44,466 nt of DNA from assembly GCA_049279675.1 (NCBI GenBank), contig JBAPOP010000126.1, forward strand, positions 1 to 44,466, given 5' to 3'. This document shows, piece after piece, positions 1 to 7,020 of the stretch. The translations under genes were made by a program, and so were the position numbers. This DNA comes from Palsa-147 sp049279675. GTDB lineage: Bacteria > Acidobacteriota > Terriglobia > Acidiferrales > UBA7541. The first letter of the stretch is position 1; every line of letters begins with the position of its first letter. Under the pieces are notes generated by a model, which was given only the letters and a program-made list of their open reading frames with translations, did no database searches and had not been told where the DNA came from.

Positions 1-473
1 AGAGCGTGCGTGAACTCATCGGCAAGTGCTTCGACCGTTCGCTCGAGCGTCCGCACTTTGTGAAAGAACCGGTTCCGCGCGCCAAAAGCCACCTGATGAA
101 GAATACGGCTCACCGAGATCGGCCATATGATTGACGGGGTCCGAAAGTTCGAAGGATCAAGGGGTTCAACCGCCGGAATATCCGCGAAATGCCGCGCTTC
201 ATCTTCCATGATCTTGCACGCTGAAATCAGGTCGTCAGCAAGGCGCGCAAGCAACTCGCCGGCGATTTTGGCTTGTTCCGCCGCACACCGGTCGTTCCCG
301 TCATCGCGCAGCTCGAATGAGCCTTCAAGTGCGACGCTCCCCATAGCGTAGGCAGAATCCCACTGTTGCCTGAGAGTTCTGAATGTTTGCATTTGGCGCG
401 GCGGAAGGGCGCCGATCCAATCCTGCAACACGCTTCGATGAGGAAAAAGATACGCCCGGACCCGGGATAGCAC
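1..473 (-). CDS. Unrecognised protein, 5' part only (runs off the left edge)
   Basis: An open minus-strand frame of 157 codons starts at a GTG (471-473) and runs off the window edge without a stop. The GTG directly follows an in-frame TAG and is preceded by GGAGG eight bases upstream, which supports this start. An extended -10 promoter lies just upstream. The visible protein begins VLSRVRAYLFPHRSVLQDW and looks soluble and mostly helical, with several charged amphipathic stretches and no signal peptide or membrane segment. An internal ATG also exists about 31 codons in. I do not recognise a family. It is divergent from lysS. The small plus-strand frame inside it is a shadow. Confidence 0.6.
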   Translation of the reverse strand, partial: MLSRVRAYLFPHRSVLQDWIGALPPRQMQTFRTLRQQWDSAYAMGSVALEGSFELRDDGNDRCAAEQAKIAGELLARLADDLISACKIMEDEARHFADIPAVEPLDPSNFRTPSIIWPISVSRILHQVAFGARNRFFHKVRTLERTVEALADEFTHA

Positions 474-497
474 CTAGGAGGCCTCCGCGTTTGCCGA

Positions 498-506
498 AGT
501 ATACCA
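498..506 (-). promoter_or_regulatory. Extended -10 promoter for the leftward gene
   Basis: On the minus strand the bases read TGGTATACT, an extended -10 element (TGn plus TATACT). No good -35 is visible, as expected for extended -10 promoters. Transcription would begin near 491, giving a short leader that contains the GGAGG of the leftward gene. Confidence 0.5.
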
Positions 507-524
507 GAACTTAGGCGGCGTTCC

Positions 525-554
525 TTGACGCTATTGGAACCGCGCCGCTATACT
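525..554 (+). promoter_or_regulatory. Sigma-70-type promoter of lysS
   Basis: TTGACG (525-530) and TATACT (549-554) are separated by 18 bases. The predicted start of transcription lies about 20-25 bases before the lysS start codon. This promoter is back-to-back with the leftward extended -10 promoter, so the two genes share one short divergent control region. Confidence 0.7.
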
Positions 555-584
555 GCCGCACGACCCAAGTGAAAGGACTTTTGA

Positions 585-2216
585 TTGGAATTCGAGCCTC
601 TCGATCAGTTTCTACAGCGCAAGAAAAAACTCTCGGAAATATCCGCGCAGGGACGCAACCCATATCCCCATAAATACGACGCAACGATCACTGCGGCTGA
701 GATCTCGCAAAAACATGAATCGCGCACCGCGGAGGAATTGCAATCCGAAACGGTAAACGTCCGCGTCGCCGGCAGAGTTGTCGCGCTTCGGCCACATGGA
801 AAGGCCGGATTTGCCCATATCCTCGGCCAGGGAAAGCGGCTTCAGCTCTACGTCAAGCTGGACGTGGTTGGCCCGGAAGTGTTTGAACTTTTTCGCTCCC
901 TTGATCTCGGCGACATCGTCGGCGTCTCCGGCCATCTCTTTCGGACGAAGACGAATGAACTCACCGTCTGGGTGGAAGGTATCGAATTGCTGACAAAGGC
1001 CCTTCTACCGCTTCCGGAAAAGTGGCATGGGCTGGCTGATGTGGATCTCCGCTACCGGCACAGGTATCTCGATCTGATCGCGAACGAAGGTGTGCGCGAG
1101 ATATTCGTCAAGCGTGCCAGGATCATCGTGGAGATGCGCCGCTACTTCGATAGTCGCGGTTTCATCGAAGTCGAAACACCGATGATGCATCCGATCGCCG
1201 GTGGCGCCACGGCGCGTCCATTCGTAACCCACCACAACACCTTCGACGTGAACCTGTATTTGCGGATTGCGCCAGAGCTGTATTTGAAACGGCTGATCGT
1301 TGGCGGCCTCGATCGCGTATACGAAATCAACCGGAATTTCCGGAACGAAGGTATCGACGCGCTCCACAATCCGGAATTCACCATGCTCGAGTTTTACCAG
1401 GCGTACGCGGATTATCGCGAGTTGATGGATCTCACCGAAGCGTTGATTTCGGGTCTTGCCGAGACGATATGCGGAAGTAAGAAAATTCCGTATGGCGAGA
1501 ACGAAATCGATTTTTCGCACTTCGAGCGTCTCACGATGCGGGACGCAATTCTGAATTACTGGCCGGCGGAGGCGGGTTCGCCCCCCGACCGCAATGCCTT
1601 CGGCAGCGTTGATTCTCTTCGTGTAGCCCTTCGTAAGGCACACCAACAATTAACGATCACTCACGACGCATTACCCGTATTTGAGACGCCAGCGCCTGTC
1701 CTCGCGCACTTGCGTATTCTAAAAGGAGTTTTTGGTGAGATTCTGGCGGGCTCAGTCGAAAAAGGCAATCCACTGGGCAGAACCATTGCGGACATCTTCG
1801 AAGCGGTAGCCGAGAGCCGCCTAATTCAGCCAACGTTTATATTCGATTTTCCGACCGATGTGTCGCCACTCTCAAAGAGCCGCCAGGACGATCCTTCAGT
1901 CGCGGAGCGCTTCGAGCTGTTTATCGGCGGCACGGAAATCGCAAATGGCTTCTCCGAGCTGAACGATCCCGAGGAGCAAGAAAAGCGCTTTCGCGCGCAA
2001 ATCGAGCGCGGCGGCGACGAAGCTCCCAAACAACTCGATGAAGATTACATTCGCGCTCTGGCGCAAGGCATGCCGCCGACGGCAGGCGAAGGAATTGGAA
2101 TCGACCGTCTCGTCATGCTCCTGACAAATTCACACTCCATCCGCGACGTGGTCCTCTTTCCGCTCTTGCGGCCGCTCGGCACCGCGCGCGCGGAAGCTGC
2201 CGGCGAAACCAAATGA
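585..2216 (+). CDS. lysS: Lysyl-tRNA synthetase, class II
   Basis: Charges tRNA-Lys with lysine using ATP in the cytoplasm. The 543-residue protein has an N-terminal OB-fold anticodon-binding domain (about 60-150) and the class II catalytic core. Motif 1 lies around 184-202 (RGFIEVETPMM), motif 2 around 250-265 (FRNEG...NPEFTMLE), and motif 3 near 500 (GEGIGIDRL). The lysine-pocket segment GGTEIANGFSEL is also present. It is somewhat longer than the usual ~500 residues, with extra sequence around 325-395 where many class IIb enzymes vary. The start is TTG at 585, preceded by AAAGGA with suitable spacing. Its stop overlaps the next start as ATGA, implying translational coupling to the Lol-type permease. 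Assignment is firm. Confidence 0.97.
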   Translation: MEFEPLDQFLQRKKKLSEISAQGRNPYPHKYDATITAAEISQKHESRTAEELQSETVNVRVAGRVVALRPHGKAGFAHILGQGKRLQLYVKLDVVGPEVFELFRSLDLGDIVGVSGHLFRTKTNELTVWVEGIELLTKALLPLPEKWHGLADVDLRYRHRYLDLIANEGVREIFVKRARIIVEMRRYFDSRGFIEVETPMMHPIAGGATARPFVTHHNTFDVNLYLRIAPELYLKRLIVGGLDRVYEINRNFRNEGIDALHNPEFTMLEFYQAYADYRELMDLTEALISGLAETICGSKKIPYGENEIDFSHFERLTMRDAILNYWPAEAGSPPDRNAFGSVDSLRVALRKAHQQLTITHDALPVFETPAPVLAHLRILKGVFGEILAGSVEKGNPLGRTIADIFEAVAESRLIQPTFIFDFPTDVSPLSKSRQDDPSVAERFELFIGGTEIANGFSELNDPEEQEKRFRAQIERGGDEAPKQLDEDYIRALAQGMPPTAGEGIGIDRLVMLLTNSHSIRDVVLFPLLRPLGTARAEAAGETK

Positions 2217-3439
2217 GCTTCGAATGGATGGTGGCGTTGCGGTATCTCCGCTCGCCCCACCGCCCCGCCGTGCTCCGGCTGGTTACGCTACTCTCGATGG
2301 TTGGCGTCGGAGCGGGAGTCGCGACTCTCGTTATCGCTCTCGCGATGAACACGGGATTCCGCCAGGCGCTACGCGACAGGCTTCTGGGTGTGACCGCACA
2401 CGTCAATCTGAAGCCGATTAGCACCGACGGCATCCGCGACTATGCTGGACTCATTGCCCGCCTCGAGAAAGTTCCTGGCGTCCACTCGATCGCTCCCGCC
2501 ATTTACAACACTGTCTTGCTTTCGTCCGGCGGAAGTGCGCGAGGAATCGTCCTTAAGGGAATCGATCCGGAGTTGGAGAGTCGCTCCGATGAAGCGCTCC
2601 GCAGAATCGTTTCAGGATCAGCGAATTTTGCGCCGGACGCCGAACGAATTCAGGCGCTCCTCGTCGGAAAGATTCTGGCGGACGAATTGAAAGTTGGCGT
2701 AGGAGATTACGTCACACTGACGAGCCCGCAAGGATCGCTGACGCCGTACGGACTGGTTCCGAAGTCACGGCGATTCCGCATCTCAGGAATTTTCGATTCG
2801 GGCTTTTACGATTACGACGCAAATTGGGGATTCGTGACGTTGTCGTCCGCGCAAGGCCTGGCCGACATCGGCGACGTCGTGAGTCTCCTTGAAGTTCGCG
2901 TGACGCGCCTCGATGACGCCGCGAAAATCGCGGACGCTCTGGTGCGAGAAGCTGGCCCGGGATTTACGACTACCACGTGGGTCGATGAGAATCGCGCGCT
3001 TTTTCGCGCACTGAGCCTCGAGAAGCTGGTCACCGCGCTATTCATCGGATTGATTACATTCGTAGCCGGGCTGAATATTCTTGTCGTGCTTACGATGACC
3101 GTCGCCGACAAAGCCCGCGACATTGCTGTGCTCGTTGCGATGGGAGCGCGCCGCGCGCAAATCCGGCGCATCTTCGTTTTTCAGGGATTCGTCGTTGGCG
3201 CGATCGGAACTTTGTGCGGACTTATTGGCGGATACGGCCTCAGTTGGATTGCGAACGCGTGGCGGCTCATTCCGCTGAATCCGGAAGTGTACGCGATTCC
3301 CTACGTGCCGTTCCGTTCGAGCGCGTTCGATGCCATTTGGATTGCTGCCGCTTCGCTCGCGATTTGCAGCCTCGCGACACTCGTGCCCGCGCGCGCGGCG
3401 TCGCGGATTTTCCCGGTAGAGATTCTCCGATTTGAGTGA
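2213..3439 (+). CDS. lolC: LolC/LolE-type lipoprotein-releasing permease
   Basis: Inner-membrane subunit of an ABC exporter of the MacB/FtsX fold. LolCDE releases outer-membrane lipoproteins from the inner membrane to the LolA chaperone. The 408-residue protein has an N-terminal membrane helix (about 23-47), a large periplasmic MacB-type domain (about 50-265), and three C-terminal helices of the FtsX domain starting near 268, 325 and 375. The short cytoplasmic loop VLVAMGARRAQIRRIF is the usual ATPase-contact region. It overlaps lysS by four bases. A separate ATPase follows after a 249-bp gap. A single permease gene suggests a LolF-like homodimer rather than a LolC/LolE pair. The exact paralogue label is less certain than the family. 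Confidence 0.85.
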   Translation: MSFEWMVALRYLRSPHRPAVLRLVTLLSMVGVGAGVATLVIALAMNTGFRQALRDRLLGVTAHVNLKPISTDGIRDYAGLIARLEKVPGVHSIAPAIYNTVLLSSGGSARGIVLKGIDPELESRSDEALRRIVSGSANFAPDAERIQALLVGKILADELKVGVGDYVTLTSPQGSLTPYGLVPKSRRFRISGIFDSGFYDYDANWGFVTLSSAQGLADIGDVVSLLEVRVTRLDDAAKIADALVREAGPGFTTTTWVDENRALFRALSLEKLVTALFIGLITFVAGLNILVVLTMTVADKARDIAVLVAMGARRAQIRRIFVFQGFVVGAIGTLCGLIGGYGLSWIANAWRLIPLNPEVYAIPYVPFRSSAFDAIWIAAASLAICSLATLVPARAASRIFPVEILRFE

Positions 3440-3612
3440 GAACTGATGGGACTTGCGTAGGGCGCAACCTGGACCGAAGTCCTATAGCTTGTGGGCGAGC
3501 CGGGATGCAGAATCTCTTTATGGTACAGCGGCTTAGGCGGAGCAAGAAGCGCGGTCGTTGGCACTTTTGAGCCAAAAAAGTGGAATGTTATCTCACTGGT
3601 CCATCTGTAGGT

Positions 3613-3636
3613 TTGTGTTAAGTTTTGACAACACAA
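3613..3636. repeat. Inverted repeat upstream of the LolD-type ATPase gene
   Basis: TTGTGTT (3613-3619) and AACACAA (3630-3636) form a perfect 7-base inverted repeat with a 10-base spacer, inside the 249-bp gap between the permease and ATPase genes. It overlaps a perfect TTGACA hexamer (3625-3630), but no convincing -10 lies 16-18 bases downstream. It may be an operator. The rest of 3440-3688 shows nothing I can name. Confidence 0.35.
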
Positions 3637-3718
3637 GGACATACGCCAGTCGGAGTTCGGCATCTAAATTGAGTACAGATGTAAGCATATGCCGGGACAA
3701 GCTAGCTACGGAGCAGTC

Positions 3719-4516
3719 ATGGTGAAGGAGCCAGCGGCGAGAATCGCAGCCACTGACGCCTCCAACGTACTACTCCGTGTCGAAGCCTTGCGAAAATCCT
3801 TCCGCTCAGGCTCTGCGGAAATAACTCCGCTCAACGACGTGAGTTTTTCAATCGCGCGCGGTGAGATGGTGGCCATCGTCGGGCCATCGGGAGCCGGTAA
3901 GAGCACACTCCTACATATGCTGGCTGCGCTGGACACTCCAACGAGCGGTGCTATATACTTCGAACGGAATTCGCTTGAAGCGTTTGCCGAGCTCGAACTC
4001 GCGGAGTTTCGTAGTCGCGCAGTCGGTTTCGTTTGGCAGCGGCATCATTTGCTGCCCGATTTTAGCGCTGCGGAAAATGTCGCGATGCCTCTCATGATCC
4101 AAGGAATCCGGCGTGAGGCGGCGCTTCAATCGGCGGGCGAGTGGCTGGGTCAAGTAGGTTTGGGAGGTCGCGAGCACCAGGCCTGCGGAGAACTTTCCGG
4201 TGGCGAACAACAGCGCGTGGCGATTGCGCGCGCTTTGGTGAGCGGACCGAAGCTGCTTCTAGCCGATGAGCCGACGGGGGATTTGGACGAACGAAATGCA
4301 GAGCTCATTTTTGAATTGATGCAGCGCCTGCATAAGTCCCACCGTCTTACTTCAGTTTTGGCGACGCATAACCTTTCACTGGCCAGGCGGGCCGACCGGG
4401 TTCTTCAATTCGAACACGGCATGCTTATCCCGGCTACGGAAGTTCCGGCATCGCGCCCAATCTCGGGTGCGGAGGCGGCCGGAACTGGGGCGATTGCCCC
4501 GGGAGAGCGCGGGTGA
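3719..4516 (+). CDS. lolD: LolD-type ABC transporter ATPase
   Basis: ATP-binding subunit that would energise the LolC/E-type permease encoded upstream. It carries Walker A (GPSGAGKST), the signature LSGGEQQRVAIARAL, Walker B (LLLADEP) with the D-loop GDLDE, and a Q-loop region, all typical of the LolD/MacB ATPase group. I chose ATG 3719 because GGAG stands five bases before it. An in-frame ATG at 3689 would add ten residues but has no clear ribosome site. A tail of about 35 residues past the core ends in a Gly/Ala-rich stretch. It is separated from the permease by 249 bp and followed three bases later by clpC, so it is probably cotranscribed with clpC. The specific Lol role is inferred from the neighbouring permease. 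Confidence 0.85.
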   Translation: MVKEPAARIAATDASNVLLRVEALRKSFRSGSAEITPLNDVSFSIARGEMVAIVGPSGAGKSTLLHMLAALDTPTSGAIYFERNSLEAFAELELAEFRSRAVGFVWQRHHLLPDFSAAENVAMPLMIQGIRREAALQSAGEWLGQVGLGGREHQACGELSGGEQQRVAIARALVSGPKLLLADEPTGDLDERNAELIFELMQRLHKSHRLTSVLATHNLSLARRADRVLQFEHGMLIPATEVPASRPISGAEAAGTGAIAPGERG

Positions 4517-4519
4517 CCC

Positions 4520-6946
4520 GTGTTTGAACGCTACACAGAAAAGGCGCGGCGAGTGATCTTCTTTGCTCGCTATGAGGCCAGCCAGTACGGCAGCCCTTAC
4601 ATTGAGACGGAGCATTTGTTGCTCGGACTGCTGCGCGAAGACAAGCAACTGGCAAACCGCTTTCTGCGTTCGAATGGCTCCATCGAGTCCATCCGCAAAG
4701 AGATCGAATCCCGAATCACGGTGCGCGAGCGCATTTCCACTTCGGTGGATGTGCCGCTCAGTCAGGAATGCAAGCGCATCATCAGTTACGCCGCGGAAGA
4801 AGCGGAGCGTCTTGGTCACAAGCATGTTGGGACCGAGCACTTGCTCCTCGGCGTGTTGCGGGAGGAGAAGTCTTTCGGCGCCGAGATATTGCAGGAGCGC
4901 GGTCTCCGGTTGTCCACGGTACGCGAGGAACTCCAGCGAGGCGCCGGGGAGAAAATTCCGGTGAACCGACCCAAGGAAGCATCCCTGCTCGCAGAATTCA
5001 GCCGCAATCTCACTCAAGCCGCCATGGAAGGCCAGCTCGATCCGCTGGTCGGCCGCGAGCGGGAACTGGAACGCGCGATTCAAATCTTGTGCCGCCGCAC
5101 GAAGAATAATCCCGTGCTGATCGGTGAACCAGGCGTCGGCAAGACGGCGATCGTGGAAGGCCTTGCGCAGCGGATTGCGGATGGCGACGTTCCGCCGTTT
5201 CTCGCAGACAAACAAATTCTGTCGCTCGATCTATCGTTGATCGTCGCTGGAACCAAATACCGCGGACAATTTGAAGAACGCCTGAAGACGATCATGAAGG
5301 AATTGATGGAGAGTCAAAACGCCATCATTTTCATCGACGAAGTTCATACGCTCGTCGGCGCCGGTTCCGCGGAAGGCTCTCTTGACGCGGCGAACATTTT
5401 GAAGCCGGCTCTGAGCCGCGGCGAAATTCAGTGCATCGGCGCAACGACTCCCGGCGAATACCGCAAGTCTGTCGAAAAGGATCGTTCGCTCGAGCGGCGC
5501 TTCCAGGCAGTGAAGGTGAGCGCGCCTACCGAAGACGAGACTATCCTCGTATTGCAGGGCGTGCGCGACCGCTACGAGAAATTCCACGCCGTCACCTACA
5601 CCGATGAAGCCGTTCGGTACGCAGTGTATCTCTCGAATCGATATATTTCAGACCGCTTCCTGCCCGACAAGGCGATCGATTTGATTGACGAAGCGGGCGC
5701 CCGCGTGAAGCTGCGCCAGGCCATGCTTCCGGATGAAGTTTCCGAAGTGCAAAAGCGCGTGAAATTCATTACGCACCGGATGGAAACGGCCATCGCGAAT
5801 CACGAGTTCGAGAAGGCGCGCTTCTATTCCGAAGAAGAGCGCAAGGAAAAAGAACATCTGCGCCAATTGCGCGAGAAATTGAAGATTGACGACTCGACGA
5901 CCGGAGTCGTGGGCCGCGAAGACATCGAAGACGTGGTCGCCCGCTGGACGGGCGTCACAGTCAGCGCGATTAAGGAAGATGAGCAGCACAAGCTGATGCG
6001 CATTGAAGAAGAACTTCATCGCCGCGTCATCAGCCAGGATCGCGCCATCACCGCGCTCGCTCGCGCGATCCGCCGCAGCCGCGCAGGCTTGAAAGCTCCG
6101 GGCCGCCCGGTTGGCTGCTTCTTGTTCCTGGGTCCCACCGGCGTCGGCAAGACGGAGGTTGCGCGCCGCCTCGGTGAATTCCTTTTCGGCAGCGAAAAAT
6201 CGCTGATTCGATTCGACATGTCCGAATACATGGAAAAGCACTCCGTGTCGAAACTGATCGGCGCGCCTCCGGGATACGTCGGATATGAAGAGGGCGGCCA
6301 ATTGACCGAACGCGTGCGCCGCACCCCCTATTCAATCATTTTGCTGGATGAGATTGAAAAGGCGCATCCGGACGTGTACAACATCTTGCTCCAGGTTTTC
6401 GAGGACGGACAGTTGACCGACGGGCTCGGCAACACCGTGGATTTCCGGAACACGATTATTATCATGACCTCGAATATTGGGGCCCGCCAGTTGCAGAAGC
6501 AGTCGGCACTCGGCTTTCAATCGGCCGGTGACGAGGCAATGGCGAAGAGCCAGGATGATCTGGTGATGGGCGAAGTCCGGCGGATTTTCAATCCGGAATT
6601 TTTGAACCGCTTGGACGAAGTGATTGTGTTCAATTCGCTCACGGATGACGATCTACTGCGCATCATTGATTTGCTTGTTAGCCAGCTGAACGAAACGCTG
6701 GTTCACCGCCAGGTGCAAGTCTCGATGACGCCGGAAGCAAGACATTGGATTCTCGAGAAAACCTGCACGGACCGAAATTACGGCGCGCGGCCGCTCCGAC
6801 GCGCGCTGCAGAAGTACGTCGAAGACCCACTTTCGGAGGCGTTGATACAGGGCGGCTTGCAACGTCCTGCCACGCTCGAGATTTATCTCTCGAGCGAAGG
6901 CTTGGCGTTCCGTCCCCTGGTGGAAGCAACCCCGGTAGCCCACTAG
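4520..6946 (+). CDS. clpC: ClpC AAA+ unfoldase
   Basis: Hsp100 unfoldase that feeds substrates to the ClpP protease in the cytoplasm. The 808 residues hold two Clp N-terminal repeats (1-140), AAA domain D1 with Walker A GEPGVGKT (about 202) and Walker B IIFIDEV (about 268), a UVR segment in the middle domain (about 415-450), AAA domain D2 with Walker A GPTGVGKT (about 537) and ILLDEIEKAH, and the C-terminal D2-small domain. The tripeptide LGF near 664 is the expected ClpP-docking loop, so this is a protease partner rather than a ClpB disaggregase. The start is GTG, three bases after the ATPase stop, with only a weak ribosome site, which suggests coupling. No ctsR or mcsAB genes are next to it. 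Confidence 0.96.
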   Translation: MFERYTEKARRVIFFARYEASQYGSPYIETEHLLLGLLREDKQLANRFLRSNGSIESIRKEIESRITVRERISTSVDVPLSQECKRIISYAAEEAERLGHKHVGTEHLLLGVLREEKSFGAEILQERGLRLSTVREELQRGAGEKIPVNRPKEASLLAEFSRNLTQAAMEGQLDPLVGRERELERAIQILCRRTKNNPVLIGEPGVGKTAIVEGLAQRIADGDVPPFLADKQILSLDLSLIVAGTKYRGQFEERLKTIMKELMESQNAIIFIDEVHTLVGAGSAEGSLDAANILKPALSRGEIQCIGATTPGEYRKSVEKDRSLERRFQAVKVSAPTEDETILVLQGVRDRYEKFHAVTYTDEAVRYAVYLSNRYISDRFLPDKAIDLIDEAGARVKLRQAMLPDEVSEVQKRVKFITHRMETAIANHEFEKARFYSEEERKEKEHLRQLREKLKIDDSTTGVVGREDIEDVVARWTGVTVSAIKEDEQHKLMRIEEELHRRVISQDRAITALARAIRRSRAGLKAPGRPVGCFLFLGPTGVGKTEVARRLGEFLFGSEKSLIRFDMSEYMEKHSVSKLIGAPPGYVGYEEGGQLTERVRRTPYSIILLDEIEKAHPDVYNILLQVFEDGQLTDGLGNTVDFRNTIIIMTSNIGARQLQKQSALGFQSAGDEAMAKSQDDLVMGEVRRIFNPEFLNRLDEVIVFNSLTDDDLLRIIDLLVSQLNETLVHRQVQVSMTPEARHWILEKTCTDRNYGARPLRRALQKYVEDPLSEALIQGGLQRPATLEIYLSSEGLAFRPLVEATPVAH

Positions 6947-7020
6947 GAATCCTACACGCGCGAGCTGGACTGGGTGCGGTCCAGCGGGGAGTAAATAAAC
7001 TTGGGCGGGGGAGTGCGGCC

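Noticed and set aside
6884..6904. Palindromic CGCTCGAG/CTCGAGCG near the clpC 3' end
   Set aside because: It is inside the coding region, well before the stop codon, has no T-tract, and is explained by codon use (Leu-Glu, Ser-Ser-Glu).
6964..6985. Seven-base hairpin GCTGGAC/GTCCAGC between clpC and bamA
   Set aside because: Short stem, large loop and no T-tract, so there is not enough to call a terminator.
6745..7020. Upstream extension of the bamA frame
   Set aside because: It overlaps the end of clpC in another frame. The signal peptide begins only after ATG 7021, which has a strong ribosome site.
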